Positions 24,544 to 33,956 are shown, counted from the stretch's first letter. The stretch is DNA of 64,000 nt from Lactobacillus kimbladii (GCF_014323605.1 NZ_SCMB01000004.1:182847-246846); one strand, 5' to 3'. Notes: a model not told the origin generated them from the letters alone. Translations and numbers: made by a program.

Positions 24544-27500
24544 ATGAGCAAGATTAATAAAGATTACATTTTAGGACTAGATATCGGGACCAACTCTTGT
24601 GGCTGGGCCGTGACTGATAAGAAAAATAACTTATTAAAACTCAGAGGAAAAACCGCCATAGGTTCACATTTATTTGATGAAGAGAGAACCGCTGCAAAGC
24701 GACGAAGTTTTAGGACTACTAGAAGGCGCCTTAAGCGCAGAAAGTGGCGTTTACGGCTATTAGAGGAATTTTTTGCGGAACCAATGGCCGAAGTAGATCC
24801 AGCCTTTTTTGTGCGTTTACATCAATCTTGGGTGTCACCACTAGATAAGGACAGGAAAAAATACCACGCTATTGTCTTTCCGACAGCTAAGGAAGATCAT
24901 GAATTTTATCATGATTATCCAACTATTTATCATTTGCGTGACGCACTGATGACTCAAGACCGTCAATTTGATTTGCGGGAAATATTTTTAGCCATCCACC
25001 ACATTGTTAAATATCGTGGTAATTTTTTACAGGATACGCCTGTCAAAGACTTTGAAGCTTCTAAAATTGATGTAAATTCAATTTTAACGAGCATTAATAA
25101 CGCTTTTGCGGAAAAGATAGTTGAGGAGCAAAATCCTATTGAATTAAATGTCTCAAACGCTGCCGAGATTGAGGCTGTTATTCGTGGCAATGATGCTGAA
25201 AAAACTGTTTATAAGATGGACAAGGTTAAGAAAATTGCCAAGTTATTAACGGATTCAACTGCTAAGGAAGAAAAAAATGTAGCCAAGCAGATTGCTAATG
25301 CCGTTATGGGTTACAAAACGCAATTTGAAACTATCTTAGGCAAAGAGATCGATAAAAGCGATAAGGCACAATGGGAATTCAAGCTAAAAGATAAAGATGC
25401 TGAAGATAAGCTTGATGCCTTATTGCCAGACCTTGATGAAAGTGATCAAACTATTATTGCTGATATTGAAAAGCTTTTTAGTGCGATTTCATTGAGTTTT
25501 ATAGTTGATGAAGGTAAGAGTTTATCTGCATCAATGGTGGGAAAATATAAAAAGCATAAAAAAGACTATAAAAAATTAAAGAGATATATAAAAACTTCAC
25601 AAGATTGGTCCAAAGCTAAAAAGTTGCTTTTAGCCTATGATTTATACGTTAATAATCGTCATGGTCGTTTACTGGAAGCAAAAAAAACATTTGGAGATCA
25701 AAAAAAGAAAAAAGCTTTAACCAAAGATGAATTTTATAAAATAGTTAAGGATAATCTTGACGATTCCGATCTTGCTCATGAAATACGGCAAGAAATAGCT
25801 GCAGATAACTTCATGCCTAAGCAGCGAACAAACAGTAATGGTGTAATTCCGTTTCAGCTGCATCAAATCGAACTAGATAAGATTATTGCTAATCAAAGCA
25901 AATATTATCCATTCTTAGCTGCAGAAAACCCAGTAGAAGATCACTGTAAACAAGCACCTTACAAGTTAGATGAACTGGTTAGATTCAGAGTACCTTATTA
26001 TGTAGGTCCGATGATTACAGCCGATCAACAGAAAAAAACTTCCGGTAAGAGTTTTGCTTGGATGGTCAGAAAAGAAGATGGTCAGATTACGCCTTGGAAT
26101 TTTGAGCAAAAAGTAGACCGTCAAGAATCTGCCAACAAGTTTATTAAGCGCATGACTATTAAGGATACTTATCTTTTAGGTGAAGATGTTTTGCCAGCTA
26201 ATAGTTTGCTTTATCAAAGATTTGAAGTTCTAAATGAGCTTAATAATATTAGAATCAATGGTAGTAGAATCAGCGTCGACCTTAAGCAACAAATTTTCAA
26301 TGATCTTTTTGAAGAAAAGAAAACTGTCACAGAAAAATCTTTGACAAGTTATTTGAAGCAAAATCTCCATTTGCCAACTGTAGAAATTAAGGGGCTGGCG
26401 GATCCAACTAAATTTAATTCAAATCTTGCGAGTTATTATCACCTCAAAAGTTTACATGTGTTTGATAAAGAATTAGCAGATCCACAATATCAAAAAGACT
26501 TTGAAAAAATAATTGAGTATTCGTCTATTTTTGAAGATAAAAAGATCTTTCAAGATAAGTTGCATGCTGAATTTAAATGGTTAACACCTGAACAGTTTAA
26601 AGCTATTTCAACTTGGCGCTTGCAAGGCTGGGGTAGATTATCACGTAAGCTCCTTGTTGAATTGCATGATACAAATGGCCAAAACATTATGGAACAAATG
26701 TGGGATAGCCAAAAGAATTTTATGCAAATTGTGACTGAACCAGACTTTAAAGATGCAATTGCTAAGGAAAACCAAAATGTTACTCAAGCAAATGGTGTTG
26801 AAGAAATTCTGGCTGATGCTTATACCTCTCCTGCTAACAAAAAAGCTATTAGGCAGGTCGTCAAGGTAGTAGCTGATGTTGTAAAAGCTGCTGGTGGCAA
26901 GAAACCTGCACAATTTGCGATTGAATTTACACGTGAACCGGATAAAAATCCCCAGTTGTCACATATTCGTGGCACGAAATTGCTCAAGGCATATCAGGAA
27001 ACTGCCGGCGAACTAGTGGATCAGAAGTTAACGGATAGCTTAAAGGAAGCGATGACCAGTCGTAAATTGCTAAAAGATAAGTACTTTTTATACTTTATGC
27101 AGGCTGGAAGGGATGCCTATACGGGGCAAAAAATCAATATTGATGAAGTAACAACAAATTATCAGATCGATCATATTTTGCCACAGTCATTTATTAAAGA
27201 TGACTCTTTTGATAACAGAGTACTAACTGCTACTCCGCTAAATGCAGAAAAATCAGATGATGTGCCTTATAAGCGCTTTGCCAATAATTACGTTTCAGAC
27301 TTGAAGATGACGGTAGGTGAAATGTGGAAACACTGGCAGAAGGATGGCATTATTAATAAGCATAAGCTAGGTAATTTGCTACTTGATCCAGATAGATTAA
27401 ATAAATTTCAAAAATCTGGGTTTATTAACAGACAGTTGGTAGAAACAAGTCAAATAGTCAAATTAGTGTCAGTTATTTTGCAAAATAAATATCCAGATTC

Positions 27501-28734
27501 AGAAATTATTACGGTTAAAGCCGGAGACAACTCGGCTTTGCGTCAACGGCTAAGCTTGTATAAGAGTCGTGAAGTGAACGACTATCACCATGCCATTGAT
27601 GCCTACCTCTCAATTATTTGTGGCAACTTTTTGTACCAGGTTTATCCTAAGTATCGTCCATACTTTGTTTATGGCAAGTATAAAAAGTTCAGTCAAGACC
27701 CGGACTTGCAGAAGGAAGTCATCAAACACTTCAAGGGCTTTACGTTTATGTGGCCATTATTGCAAAAGGATAATTCTGAGCGTAAAGCTCCAGAAAAAAT
27801 TAAAGAAAATAATAGTGATCGAATAGTCTTTTATAAGCATCCTGATATTTTTGATAAATTACGTAAAGCATACAATTATAAGTATATGCTGGTTTCAAGA
27901 GAAACGACTACTGAAAATAGTGGCCTTTTTGATGTAACTATTTATCCACGCGGTGAACGTGACCTTGCGAAGACTAGAAAGCTGATTCCTAAAGGTAATG
28001 GACTCGATCCGAAAATTTACGGTGGCTATAGCGGTAACAGTGATGCATATATGGTAATTGTCAAAATTGAGCAGGCAAAAAAATCTATTTATAAAGTTAT
28101 TGGTGTTCCGATGCGCACTCTTGCAAGTTTAAATCAAGCTAAAAAACAAGGAAACTATCAAGGAAAACTTCACAAAGTACTTGAGCCGCAGATTATGTTT
28201 GATAACAAAGGGAAACCTAAACGTGGTGTTAAAGGCTTTAGAGTAATAAAAGATCATGTACCATTTAAGCAAGTGGTCTTAGACGGTGACAAAAAGTTTA
28301 TGCTTTATTCTGATCAATATAAAGCTAATGCCAAACAACTGACGCTTTCTCAGGAGACTATGCGAATAGTGACAGACAACTTGAAAAAGGGCGAGGATCA
28401 AGATCAATTACTAGTAGAAGCATATGATGAGATTTTGCAAAAAGTTGATCAATATTTATCATTATTTGATACAAGTAATTTTAGAAACGGTTTGCATGTA
28501 GGCAGAGATAAGTTTTTAGATTTAAGCATTAATGATAAAAAAAGCACTTTAAGTAATATTCTAAATGGCTTACACGATAATATGGTATTAGGTAATTTGA
28601 AAAACATTGGAATAGGAACTCCATTAGGACAGATGCAAGAAAAATCTGGAATAAAATTATCTTCAGAAGCACTATTAATTTTTCAGTCACCAACTGGACT
28701 TTTCGAAAAACGGGTTAGGATAGCCGATTTGTAA
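24544..28734 (+). CDS. cas9: Type II-A CRISPR nuclease Cas9
   Basis: RNA-guided DNA endonuclease of 1396 aa, in the size range of lactobacillus and streptococcal II-A Cas9. RuvC-I is LGLDIGTNSCGW with D13; the Arg-rich bridge helix (RRSFRTTRRRLKRRKWRLR) is near residues 60-80; RuvC-II is FAIEFTRE with E794; HNH is YQIDHILPQSF with H877; RuvC-III is YHHAIDAY with H1016 and D1019. All catalytic residues are present. The C-terminal 300 residues should hold the PAM-interacting domain; PAM not predictable here. AAGGG precedes the ATG. It is the first gene of the cas operon. Confidence 0.98.
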   Translation: MSKINKDYILGLDIGTNSCGWAVTDKKNNLLKLRGKTAIGSHLFDEERTAAKRRSFRTTRRRLKRRKWRLRLLEEFFAEPMAEVDPAFFVRLHQSWVSPLDKDRKKYHAIVFPTAKEDHEFYHDYPTIYHLRDALMTQDRQFDLREIFLAIHHIVKYRGNFLQDTPVKDFEASKIDVNSILTSINNAFAEKIVEEQNPIELNVSNAAEIEAVIRGNDAEKTVYKMDKVKKIAKLLTDSTAKEEKNVAKQIANAVMGYKTQFETILGKEIDKSDKAQWEFKLKDKDAEDKLDALLPDLDESDQTIIADIEKLFSAISLSFIVDEGKSLSASMVGKYKKHKKDYKKLKRYIKTSQDWSKAKKLLLAYDLYVNNRHGRLLEAKKTFGDQKKKKALTKDEFYKIVKDNLDDSDLAHEIRQEIAADNFMPKQRTNSNGVIPFQLHQIELDKIIANQSKYYPFLAAENPVEDHCKQAPYKLDELVRFRVPYYVGPMITADQQKKTSGKSFAWMVRKEDGQITPWNFEQKVDRQESANKFIKRMTIKDTYLLGEDVLPANSLLYQRFEVLNELNNIRINGSRISVDLKQQIFNDLFEEKKTVTEKSLTSYLKQNLHLPTVEIKGLADPTKFNSNLASYYHLKSLHVFDKELADPQYQKDFEKIIEYSSIFEDKKIFQDKLHAEFKWLTPEQFKAISTWRLQGWGRLSRKLLVELHDTNGQNIMEQMWDSQKNFMQIVTEPDFKDAIAKENQNVTQANGVEEILADAYTSPANKKAIRQVVKVVADVVKAAGGKKPAQFAIEFTREPDKNPQLSHIRGTKLLKAYQETAGELVDQKLTDSLKEAMTSRKLLKDKYFLYFMQAGRDAYTGQKINIDEVTTNYQIDHILPQSFIKDDSFDNRVLTATPLNAEKSDDVPYKRFANNYVSDLKMTVGEMWKHWQKDGIINKHKLGNLLLDPDRLNKFQKSGFINRQLVETSQIVKLVSVILQNKYPDSEIITVKAGDNSALRQRLSLYKSREVNDYHHAIDAYLSIICGNFLYQVYPKYRPYFVYGKYKKFSQDPDLQKEVIKHFKGFTFMWPLLQKDNSERKAPEKIKENNSDRIVFYKHPDIFDKLRKAYNYKYMLVSRETTTENSGLFDVTIYPRGERDLAKTRKLIPKGNGLDPKIYGGYSGNSDAYMVIVKIEQAKKSIYKVIGVPMRTLASLNQAKKQGNYQGKLHKVLEPQIMFDNKGKPKRGVKGFRVIKDHVPFKQVVLDGDKKFMLYSDQYKANAKQLTLSQETMRIVTDNLKKGEDQDQLLVEAYDEILQKVDQYLSLFDTSNFRNGLHVGRDKFLDLSINDKKSTLSNILNGLHDNMVLGNLKNIGIGTPLGQMQEKSGIKLSSEALLIFQSPTGLFEKRVRIADL

Positions 28735-28736
28735 AC

Positions 28737-28774
28737 AAAAATAGGGAAGCGAAATAATCCGGTTCCCTATTTTT
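28737..28774. terminator. terminator after cas9
   Basis: AAAATAGGGAA / TTCCCTATTTTT stem just after the cas9 stop, with T run on the + side and A run on the other side, so it may act on cas9 and on tracrRNA read-through. Confidence 0.7.
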
Positions 28775-28780
28775 ATGCAT

Positions 28781-28914
28781 AAAAAAACCTCCGCTATAGA
28801 GCTGAGGCAGGACGGTAATAATACCGCGTTGAAACTTAGTATCAAAGATACATTGTTTGATTTTAAAATCTGGTTGTTAGATCAATAATGATTAGACGTT
28901 GGTAGCTAACCAAC
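28781..28914 (-). ncRNA. tracrRNA
   Basis: Transcribed opposite to cas9, between cas9 and cas1. The anti-repeat at 28895-28861 is complementary to the CRISPR repeat: one 22-base block (28874-28895) with a single mismatch and TTTTA further on. Downstream on the minus strand come hairpins GTATC/GATAC (nexus position), CGGTA/TACCG, and a terminator stem CCTC.GC / GC.GAGG with seven T (28807-28781). A further hairpin GTTGGT/ACCAAC precedes the anti-repeat at the 5' end. Ends are estimated from the promoter and terminator. Confidence 0.9.
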
Positions 28915-28920
28915 AACTAT

Positions 28921-28948
28921 AGTATAACATTTATTTTTAAAAATACAA
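28921..28948 (-). promoter_or_regulatory. tracrRNA promoter
   Basis: Minus strand: -35 TTGTAT (28948-28943), 16-nt spacer, extended -10 TGTTATACT with TATACT at 28926-28921. It lies entirely in the 5' leader of cas1-cas2 and touches its ribosome site, so the two opposing units share this DNA. Confidence 0.8.
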
Positions 28949-28958
28949 GGAGGAAAAT

Positions 28959-30116
28959 ATGGGATGGAGATCAGTAATCATCACGCAGCATGCTAAATTG
29001 ACTTATTCAATGCAAATGATGATTGTACAAACTCGTGATGGCATAAACCAAATACCAATTGAGGATATTAATTTATTGCTCGTTTCAACCACACAGACAG
29101 TGATCACTAGTGCTCTCATTAGTAAGTTGGCGCAGAATCAAACCAAAGTTATATTTGTTGATGAAAAAGGTAATCCTATCGTTGAAACAGCTGTTTATTA
29201 TCCGGGAACAAGGAATATGGCTAAATTAACGCAACAATTTAATTGGGATGATCATTTAAAAGAATTACTGTGGACAAGAATTGTTAGTCAAAAGATCAAA
29301 AATCAGATTGCGGTTTTAGCTAATTATCATTTGAATAAGGACGAAGTTCAGAGTGAACTGGACCAGTTAGAAATTAATGATGAAAGTAACCGAGAGGCAA
29401 TTGCAGCCCGTAAATATTTTATGCTTTTATTTGATAAGAATTTTGTTAGGCGTGATACCAGTGCCATTAATGCAGCATTAGATTATGGTTATGCCATTTT
29501 ACTCTCAAGTTTTAATAGAGAAATTGCAATGAATGGCTATCTAACATATTTTGGCATTCACCACTGTTCACAGGAAAATCAGTTTAATTTGGCCTCGGAT
29601 CTAATGGAACCATTTAGACCATTTGTTGATTATTGGGTTAAGGCTCATGAAAAAATTAAAGAACTAACGCCAGATATTAAGTATGGCCTAGTTGAACTTT
29701 TAAGTTTAGAAATAAAATTTAATGGTAAAAAGACGCTTTTAACAAATGCTATTACAGTTTATACGAGAGAATGTTTAAAGTTTCTGAGTGGGGATAGTAA
29801 GGAATTGCCAGAAATGGAAATGATAATGTTTGATTTACCAACTGAAACGGCAGAAGAACGAAAAGAATATCGCCAATTTCATAAAAAGTTAATTAATGAA
29901 GGTTTTCTGATGGTCCAGTTTTCAGTATATGTGAGAGTCTGTGTTACTAGACAAACCGCTAAGTTTTTGGAAAATCGTATTAGAAAGTTTTTACCTCACG
30001 GGGGATTAGTACAGTCATTAATGGTTACTGAAAAACAATATAATGACATGCATTTTTTAGTCGGTAAGCCAATTGATGATGTGCGTAATACATCAGATAG
30101 GACGGTAATTTTATGA
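28959..30116 (+). CDS. cas1-cas2: Cas1-Cas2 single-chain fusion (adaptation integrase)
   Basis: Inserts new spacers at the leader end of the array. Residues 1-285 are a complete II-A Cas1 with metal ligands E146 (SNREAIAA), H202 (GIHHCSQ) and E217 (SDLMEPFR). Residues 286-385 are a complete Cas2 beginning MEMIMFDLPTET with D292, followed by TAEERKEYRQF and LMVTEKQYNDMHF. In II-A loci these are normally separate genes of about 290-300 and 100 codons. Here Cas1 runs into Cas2 with no stop and no linker at KELPEM-EMIMFD. AAGGA at 29799-29803 lies 10 nt before the internal ATG (29814), so free Cas2 might also be made. AGGAGG precedes the first ATG; the stop overlaps csn2 (ATGA). Confidence 0.93.
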   Translation: MGWRSVIITQHAKLTYSMQMMIVQTRDGINQIPIEDINLLLVSTTQTVITSALISKLAQNQTKVIFVDEKGNPIVETAVYYPGTRNMAKLTQQFNWDDHLKELLWTRIVSQKIKNQIAVLANYHLNKDEVQSELDQLEINDESNREAIAARKYFMLLFDKNFVRRDTSAINAALDYGYAILLSSFNREIAMNGYLTYFGIHHCSQENQFNLASDLMEPFRPFVDYWVKAHEKIKELTPDIKYGLVELLSLEIKFNGKKTLLTNAITVYTRECLKFLSGDSKELPEMEMIMFDLPTETAEERKEYRQFHKKLINEGFLMVQFSVYVRVCVTRQTAKFLENRIRKFLPHGGLVQSLMVTEKQYNDMHFLVGKPIDDVRNTSDRTVIL

Positions 30117-30781
30117 TTTTAACTTATGCGACTCATAAAAAATGGGTATTTAAAGATCCTGGAATAAAAGTAATTGGTTTACAAAGCCCAATTGCATACC
30201 GTGATATAATTCAAGGCTTTCAAGGAAAAAACAAGATGTTAATTTGTTCAGAGGATGATTATAGCCCCCTTGATGTAAGTAAAACTTTTGATTTTATTAG
30301 TGATCCCATGCTTTGTGGAGATATTACTAAAAAGTATATGCCTCATATTGTAAATAGTTACCTAAAAAATTTAGACGAAGAAAATCGTAATAAGGTGATG
30401 AAGTCTTTTTATAATCTAGAGTCAAACTTGCAGGACTCACTTTTACTTGAAGATTTACCCTTAGCAATTAATTTTGATGAAGACTTAAAAAAATTGCTTA
30501 AATTTACAGAAATTCATTTAGATAAATCAATGTTGCTCAATCCATATGGTATAATAGAAACAGTTTTAAAAATTCACGAAACGTGTAATTTAAAATCAGT
30601 TCCTGTTATTTGTAATGTAGCTCATTACTTAGAAGAACGGGAGTGGCAAGAATTAGCTAGTCTTGTCACAGAAATGAATTTAATTTTGGTTGTAATTGAA
30701 TTCACGACAAAAGAAAATTTGGCAATTTCTAAAGACATACCTTTTTACTATATTGATAAGGATCTAATCGATTGGTACTAG
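30113..30781 (+). CDS. csn2: Csn2, type II-A adaptation protein
   Basis: 222 aa, the usual size of Csn2, a ring-forming protein that binds double-stranded DNA ends and is needed for spacer acquisition in type II-A systems. The N-terminal sheet has MILTYATHKKWVF; the long helical region (about 60-150) and the return to the sheet (LKSVPVICNVAHYLEEREW, ending IPFYYIDKDLIDWY) fit the family. It overlaps the cas1-cas2 stop by 4 nt and ends 33 bp before the first repeat. Confidence 0.9.
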   Translation: MILTYATHKKWVFKDPGIKVIGLQSPIAYRDIIQGFQGKNKMLICSEDDYSPLDVSKTFDFISDPMLCGDITKKYMPHIVNSYLKNLDEENRNKVMKSFYNLESNLQDSLLLEDLPLAINFDEDLKKLLKFTEIHLDKSMLLNPYGIIETVLKIHETCNLKSVPVICNVAHYLEEREWQELASLVTEMNLILVVIEFTTKENLAISKDIPFYYIDKDLIDWY

Positions 30782-30813
30782 CAACAATATTAAAATCAGA
30801 TTATAAAATATCG

Positions 30814-32168
30814 GTTTTAGATGATTGTTAGATCAATGATGATTAGAACGTTACTTAAAAAGGCATGGGTGTAAGATAAGTTTTAGATGATTGTTAGATC
30901 AATGATGATTAGAACGCAATTTTTACGTGGGCGAATTGCATAGCAGTTTTAGATGATTGTTAGATCAATGATGATTAGAACTCTATATAATAGCATAATG
31001 TATCTACATTGGTTTTAGATGATTGTTAGATCAATGATGATTAGAACCCCTGACAGCCAAGACAATGACACAAGCAAGTTTTAGATGATTGTTAGATCAA
31101 TGATGATTAGAACAACATTCAGCGCTTGGCATCAATTGGCAACGTTTTAGATGATTGTTAGATCAATGATGATTAGAACAACATTCAGCGCTTGGCATCA
31201 ATTGGCAACGTTTTAGATGATTGTTAGATCAATGATGATTAGAACGAAAATAATTATAATAAGGGCGCAATGCAGGTTTTAGATGATTGTTAGATCAATG
31301 ATGATTAGAACCTGATAAGGAGTTCTTTGCCTTACCTGATAGTTTTAGATGATTGTTAGATCAATGATGATTAGAACGGTGGTATACGTTATGTGGTAGA
31401 TGAATATGTTTTAGATGATTGTTAGATCAATGATGATTAGAACAGCTAGTAACAGTTAAGTCTTCAACGTCAAGTTTTAGATGATTGTTAGATCAATGAT
31501 GATTAGAACTAAATTAAAAACGGTTCCTGTTGTCGTTGCGTTTTAGATGATTGTTAGATCAATGATGATTAGAACAATTGCTGATGACATTAGCGACCAC
31601 TTATAGTTTTAGATGATTGTTAGATCAATGATGATTAGAACATCCCGGCATTCATTATTACAACAGTGAAAGTTTTAGATGATTGTTAGATCAATGATGA
31701 TTAGAACAAATGATAATGAAAAATTGGCGCTTAAGTAGTTTTAGATGATTGTTAGATCAATGATGATTAGAACCGGCAACACGTCAACAGAGAAGAACGG
31801 CAAGTTTTAGATGATTGTTAGATCAATGATGATTAGAACGCTACAGAACAATGGCAAAGTTCCATATAGGTTTTAGATGATTGTTAGATCAATGATGATT
31901 AGAACCCACAATAAAGTATAAGAATATTACTAGGTGTTTTAGATGATTGTTAGATCAATGATGATTAGAACCGGCAACACGTAAGCAACGTTTAAGGGCT
32001 AGTTTTAGATGATTGTTAGATCAATGATGATTAGAACTATGAAGAACTTGGATAGGTATGTTATCAGGTTTTAGATGATTGTTAGATCAATGATGATTAG
32101 AACAAAAAAACATGTACCACCACACTGTTGTAGTTTTAGACAATTGTTAGATCAACGATGATTAGAGC
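30814..32168 (+). CRISPR. CRISPR array, 21 repeats and 20 spacers, type II-A
   Basis: The 36-bp repeat starts GTTTTAGATGATTG and ends GATGATTAGAAC; unit length is 66 bp throughout, except that the last spacer is 29 nt. All repeats up to number 20 (32068) read the same. The last one (32133-32168) differs at four positions, which marks the trailer end and puts the leader next to csn2, with transcription on the + strand. Spacers 5 (31114-31143) and 6 (31180-31209) are identical. Spacers 15 (31774) and 18 (31972) share their first 11 bases. The repeat pairs with the tracrRNA anti-repeat at 28.87-28.90 kb. Confidence 0.98.
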
Positions 32169-32513
32169 ATAATTAATTGGGTTATGGAAAGCAAAATTTC
32201 AAATGAAAAAGTCATTCAAATTAAAGAAATGAGGCAACTCTAGAGCGGTTGTTATCCATAGAAAAATGCTGAAAGAATAAACGCAGATCAGCTATTTACA
32301 GAGTTGCAATAGACTCTAATGAGGATAAGCAAACTATAACGATAAAAAAGGTTGAAGGCTGAATATAATATTTTGACTAAAGCAATTACAGAATATAATC
32401 CGCTGCCTATAACAAAGAAAAAATGAAAGGCCTGATCCGGAGAGAATATTGGGTTCAAGCCCTAAAGAAATTATATTGACTTTTGGTACTTAGTACTTTA
32501 ATATTTTAAGAAA
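32169..32513. other. non-coding stretch after the array
   Basis: No frame of useful length. A short open frame near 32287-32373 (containing YRVAIDSNEDKQTI) has no start signal and may be gene debris. I see no further repeats, transposase or tRNA. Confidence 0.5.
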
Positions 32514-32549
32514 TTGACACTAATTAAAGAAAGGCTGCTATTTGTTCAC

Positions 32550-33791
32550 ATGCAAAATATACTAAAAAGTAAAAACAACAAACTGTATATTTTGTCAGTG
32601 ATCACCGATAACTTGGGCAGCTCTTTAATGTCATTTGCGTTGCCGTTGATGGTACTTGATATCACTAAAAATGGTATTCACTTATCAATAATTTCTATTA
32701 TTGAAACATTGCCTATTTTGGTTTTAGGTCTTCCGGCAGGAGCTCTAACGGATAAATTAGATGTTAAAAAGATTCTCATTTTTAGTGATTTGATTAGATT
32801 AATCAGCTACTTGATTCTTTCCGCATCATTTGCATTCCAGCTAACGGTGAATTGCATGATTTTAATTATTTATGCGGTATCACTTGTCGTCAGCGTGACA
32901 AACACAATTAATACGGTGTCAGAAATTACTTTTGTTTCTTTTTTAGTAGAAAAGAAGGATTTTTCAGAATTAAACAGTCTGATTTATGGCATACAATATG
33001 CAGCTAATTTTGCATTGCCTATTATAGGCGGAATATTATATCAATATATTTCACATAGCCTTTTAATTAGTATTTGTGCAGTTTTCTACTTTATTAGCCT
33101 TTTACTGGAAAAAAGTATCAGCCTGAAAACTAAATCTACTGCTTTTACCGGCTTTACAGCTCTTAAATCTGCACTTAAAACGGTAAAAACAGATATAAAG
33201 GAAGGTCTGCAATATACCCTTAATCTTCGTTCTGTTTTGTATCCGTTAATATTAGCTGCACTAGTTAATATTGTGTCAGCTAATTTTGATAATGACAGCC
33301 TCATAATATTACGTACGCAATTAAAACTTTCCTCTCAAACTATTGGAATAATTTCAGCGATTGCAGCTGTCAGTGCCTTAATTGGTACTTTAGTGGTCAA
33401 TTGGTTGAATAGGCACATTAAGTTTAATCTATTGTTTGTATCGCTAATTTTTGCAGGTGCTCTTTTTCGTGCCCTTTTTGCGCTGGATCAAAATGTACCA
33501 ACAATGGTTCTGGCCATTGCATTTGTTTCTATAATTGAATCAATTATTAATATTAGTATCATCACGAATAGGCAACAGCAAGTTGCACAAAAATATCTTG
33601 GACGAGTTACGAGTATCTATAAAACAGTGCTGATTGGAGTAAACTCTTTGGGCTATCTTTTAGGCGGTCTTGTTGCTAAAAAAATAGGTTCAAGATCTGG
33701 CATTGGAGTTTCAGCTATTGAACTTTTGCTAGTTACAGCAATTAGTATTTTTTTACTGGCACCTGAAATAAAGCACGATAACGAGCCTTAG
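32550..33791 (+). CDS. MFS-type exporter
   Basis: A membrane protein of about 413 aa with roughly 12 hydrophobic segments, of the macrolide-efflux-like MFS group: TDNLGSSLMSFALPLMVLDI in helix 1 (split by N-S), GLPAGALTDKLDVKKILIFSDLIR with the typical loop-2 motif, and GRVTSIYKTVLIG near the end. The ATG at 32550 is taken as start; the frame opens at a TTG at 32514, and the ribosome site AAAGAAAGG sits 15 nt before the ATG, which is long. Substrate unknown. It stands alone between the array and thyX. Confidence 0.82.
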   Translation: MQNILKSKNNKLYILSVITDNLGSSLMSFALPLMVLDITKNGIHLSIISIIETLPILVLGLPAGALTDKLDVKKILIFSDLIRLISYLILSASFAFQLTVNCMILIIYAVSLVVSVTNTINTVSEITFVSFLVEKKDFSELNSLIYGIQYAANFALPIIGGILYQYISHSLLISICAVFYFISLLLEKSISLKTKSTAFTGFTALKSALKTVKTDIKEGLQYTLNLRSVLYPLILAALVNIVSANFDNDSLIILRTQLKLSSQTIGIISAIAAVSALIGTLVVNWLNRHIKFNLLFVSLIFAGALFRALFALDQNVPTMVLAIAFVSIIESIINISIITNRQQQVAQKYLGRVTSIYKTVLIGVNSLGYLLGGLVAKKIGSRSGIGVSAIELLLVTAISIFLLAPEIKHDNEP

Positions 33792-33823
33792 CATCAAAAA
33801 TTTGGGCAAAAATAGTAAAAAGC

Positions 33824-33867
33824 AAGAATTTATAGGCAGGTTGGGAAACTATAAATTCTTTTTTTGT
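33824..33867 (+). terminator. terminator of the MFS gene
   Basis: Perfect 12-bp stem AAGAATTTATAG / CTATAAATTCTT and seven T. Confidence 0.9.
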
Positions 33868-33956
33868 TTATATATGCAGGTCATTTGTTTAAAGTATCAG
33901 ATAGATTAATAATGATTATAGTCTGTGACTTAATAAATTAATGAGGAGATATATAA

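Noticed and set aside
28737..28774. Hairpin after cas9 as part of the tracrRNA
   Set aside because: A good tracrRNA terminator already ends at 28781; this stem fits cas9 termination.
32169..32513. A second degenerate CRISPR array or anti-CRISPR gene after the array
   Set aside because: No further repeat copies and no frame of useful length with a start signal.
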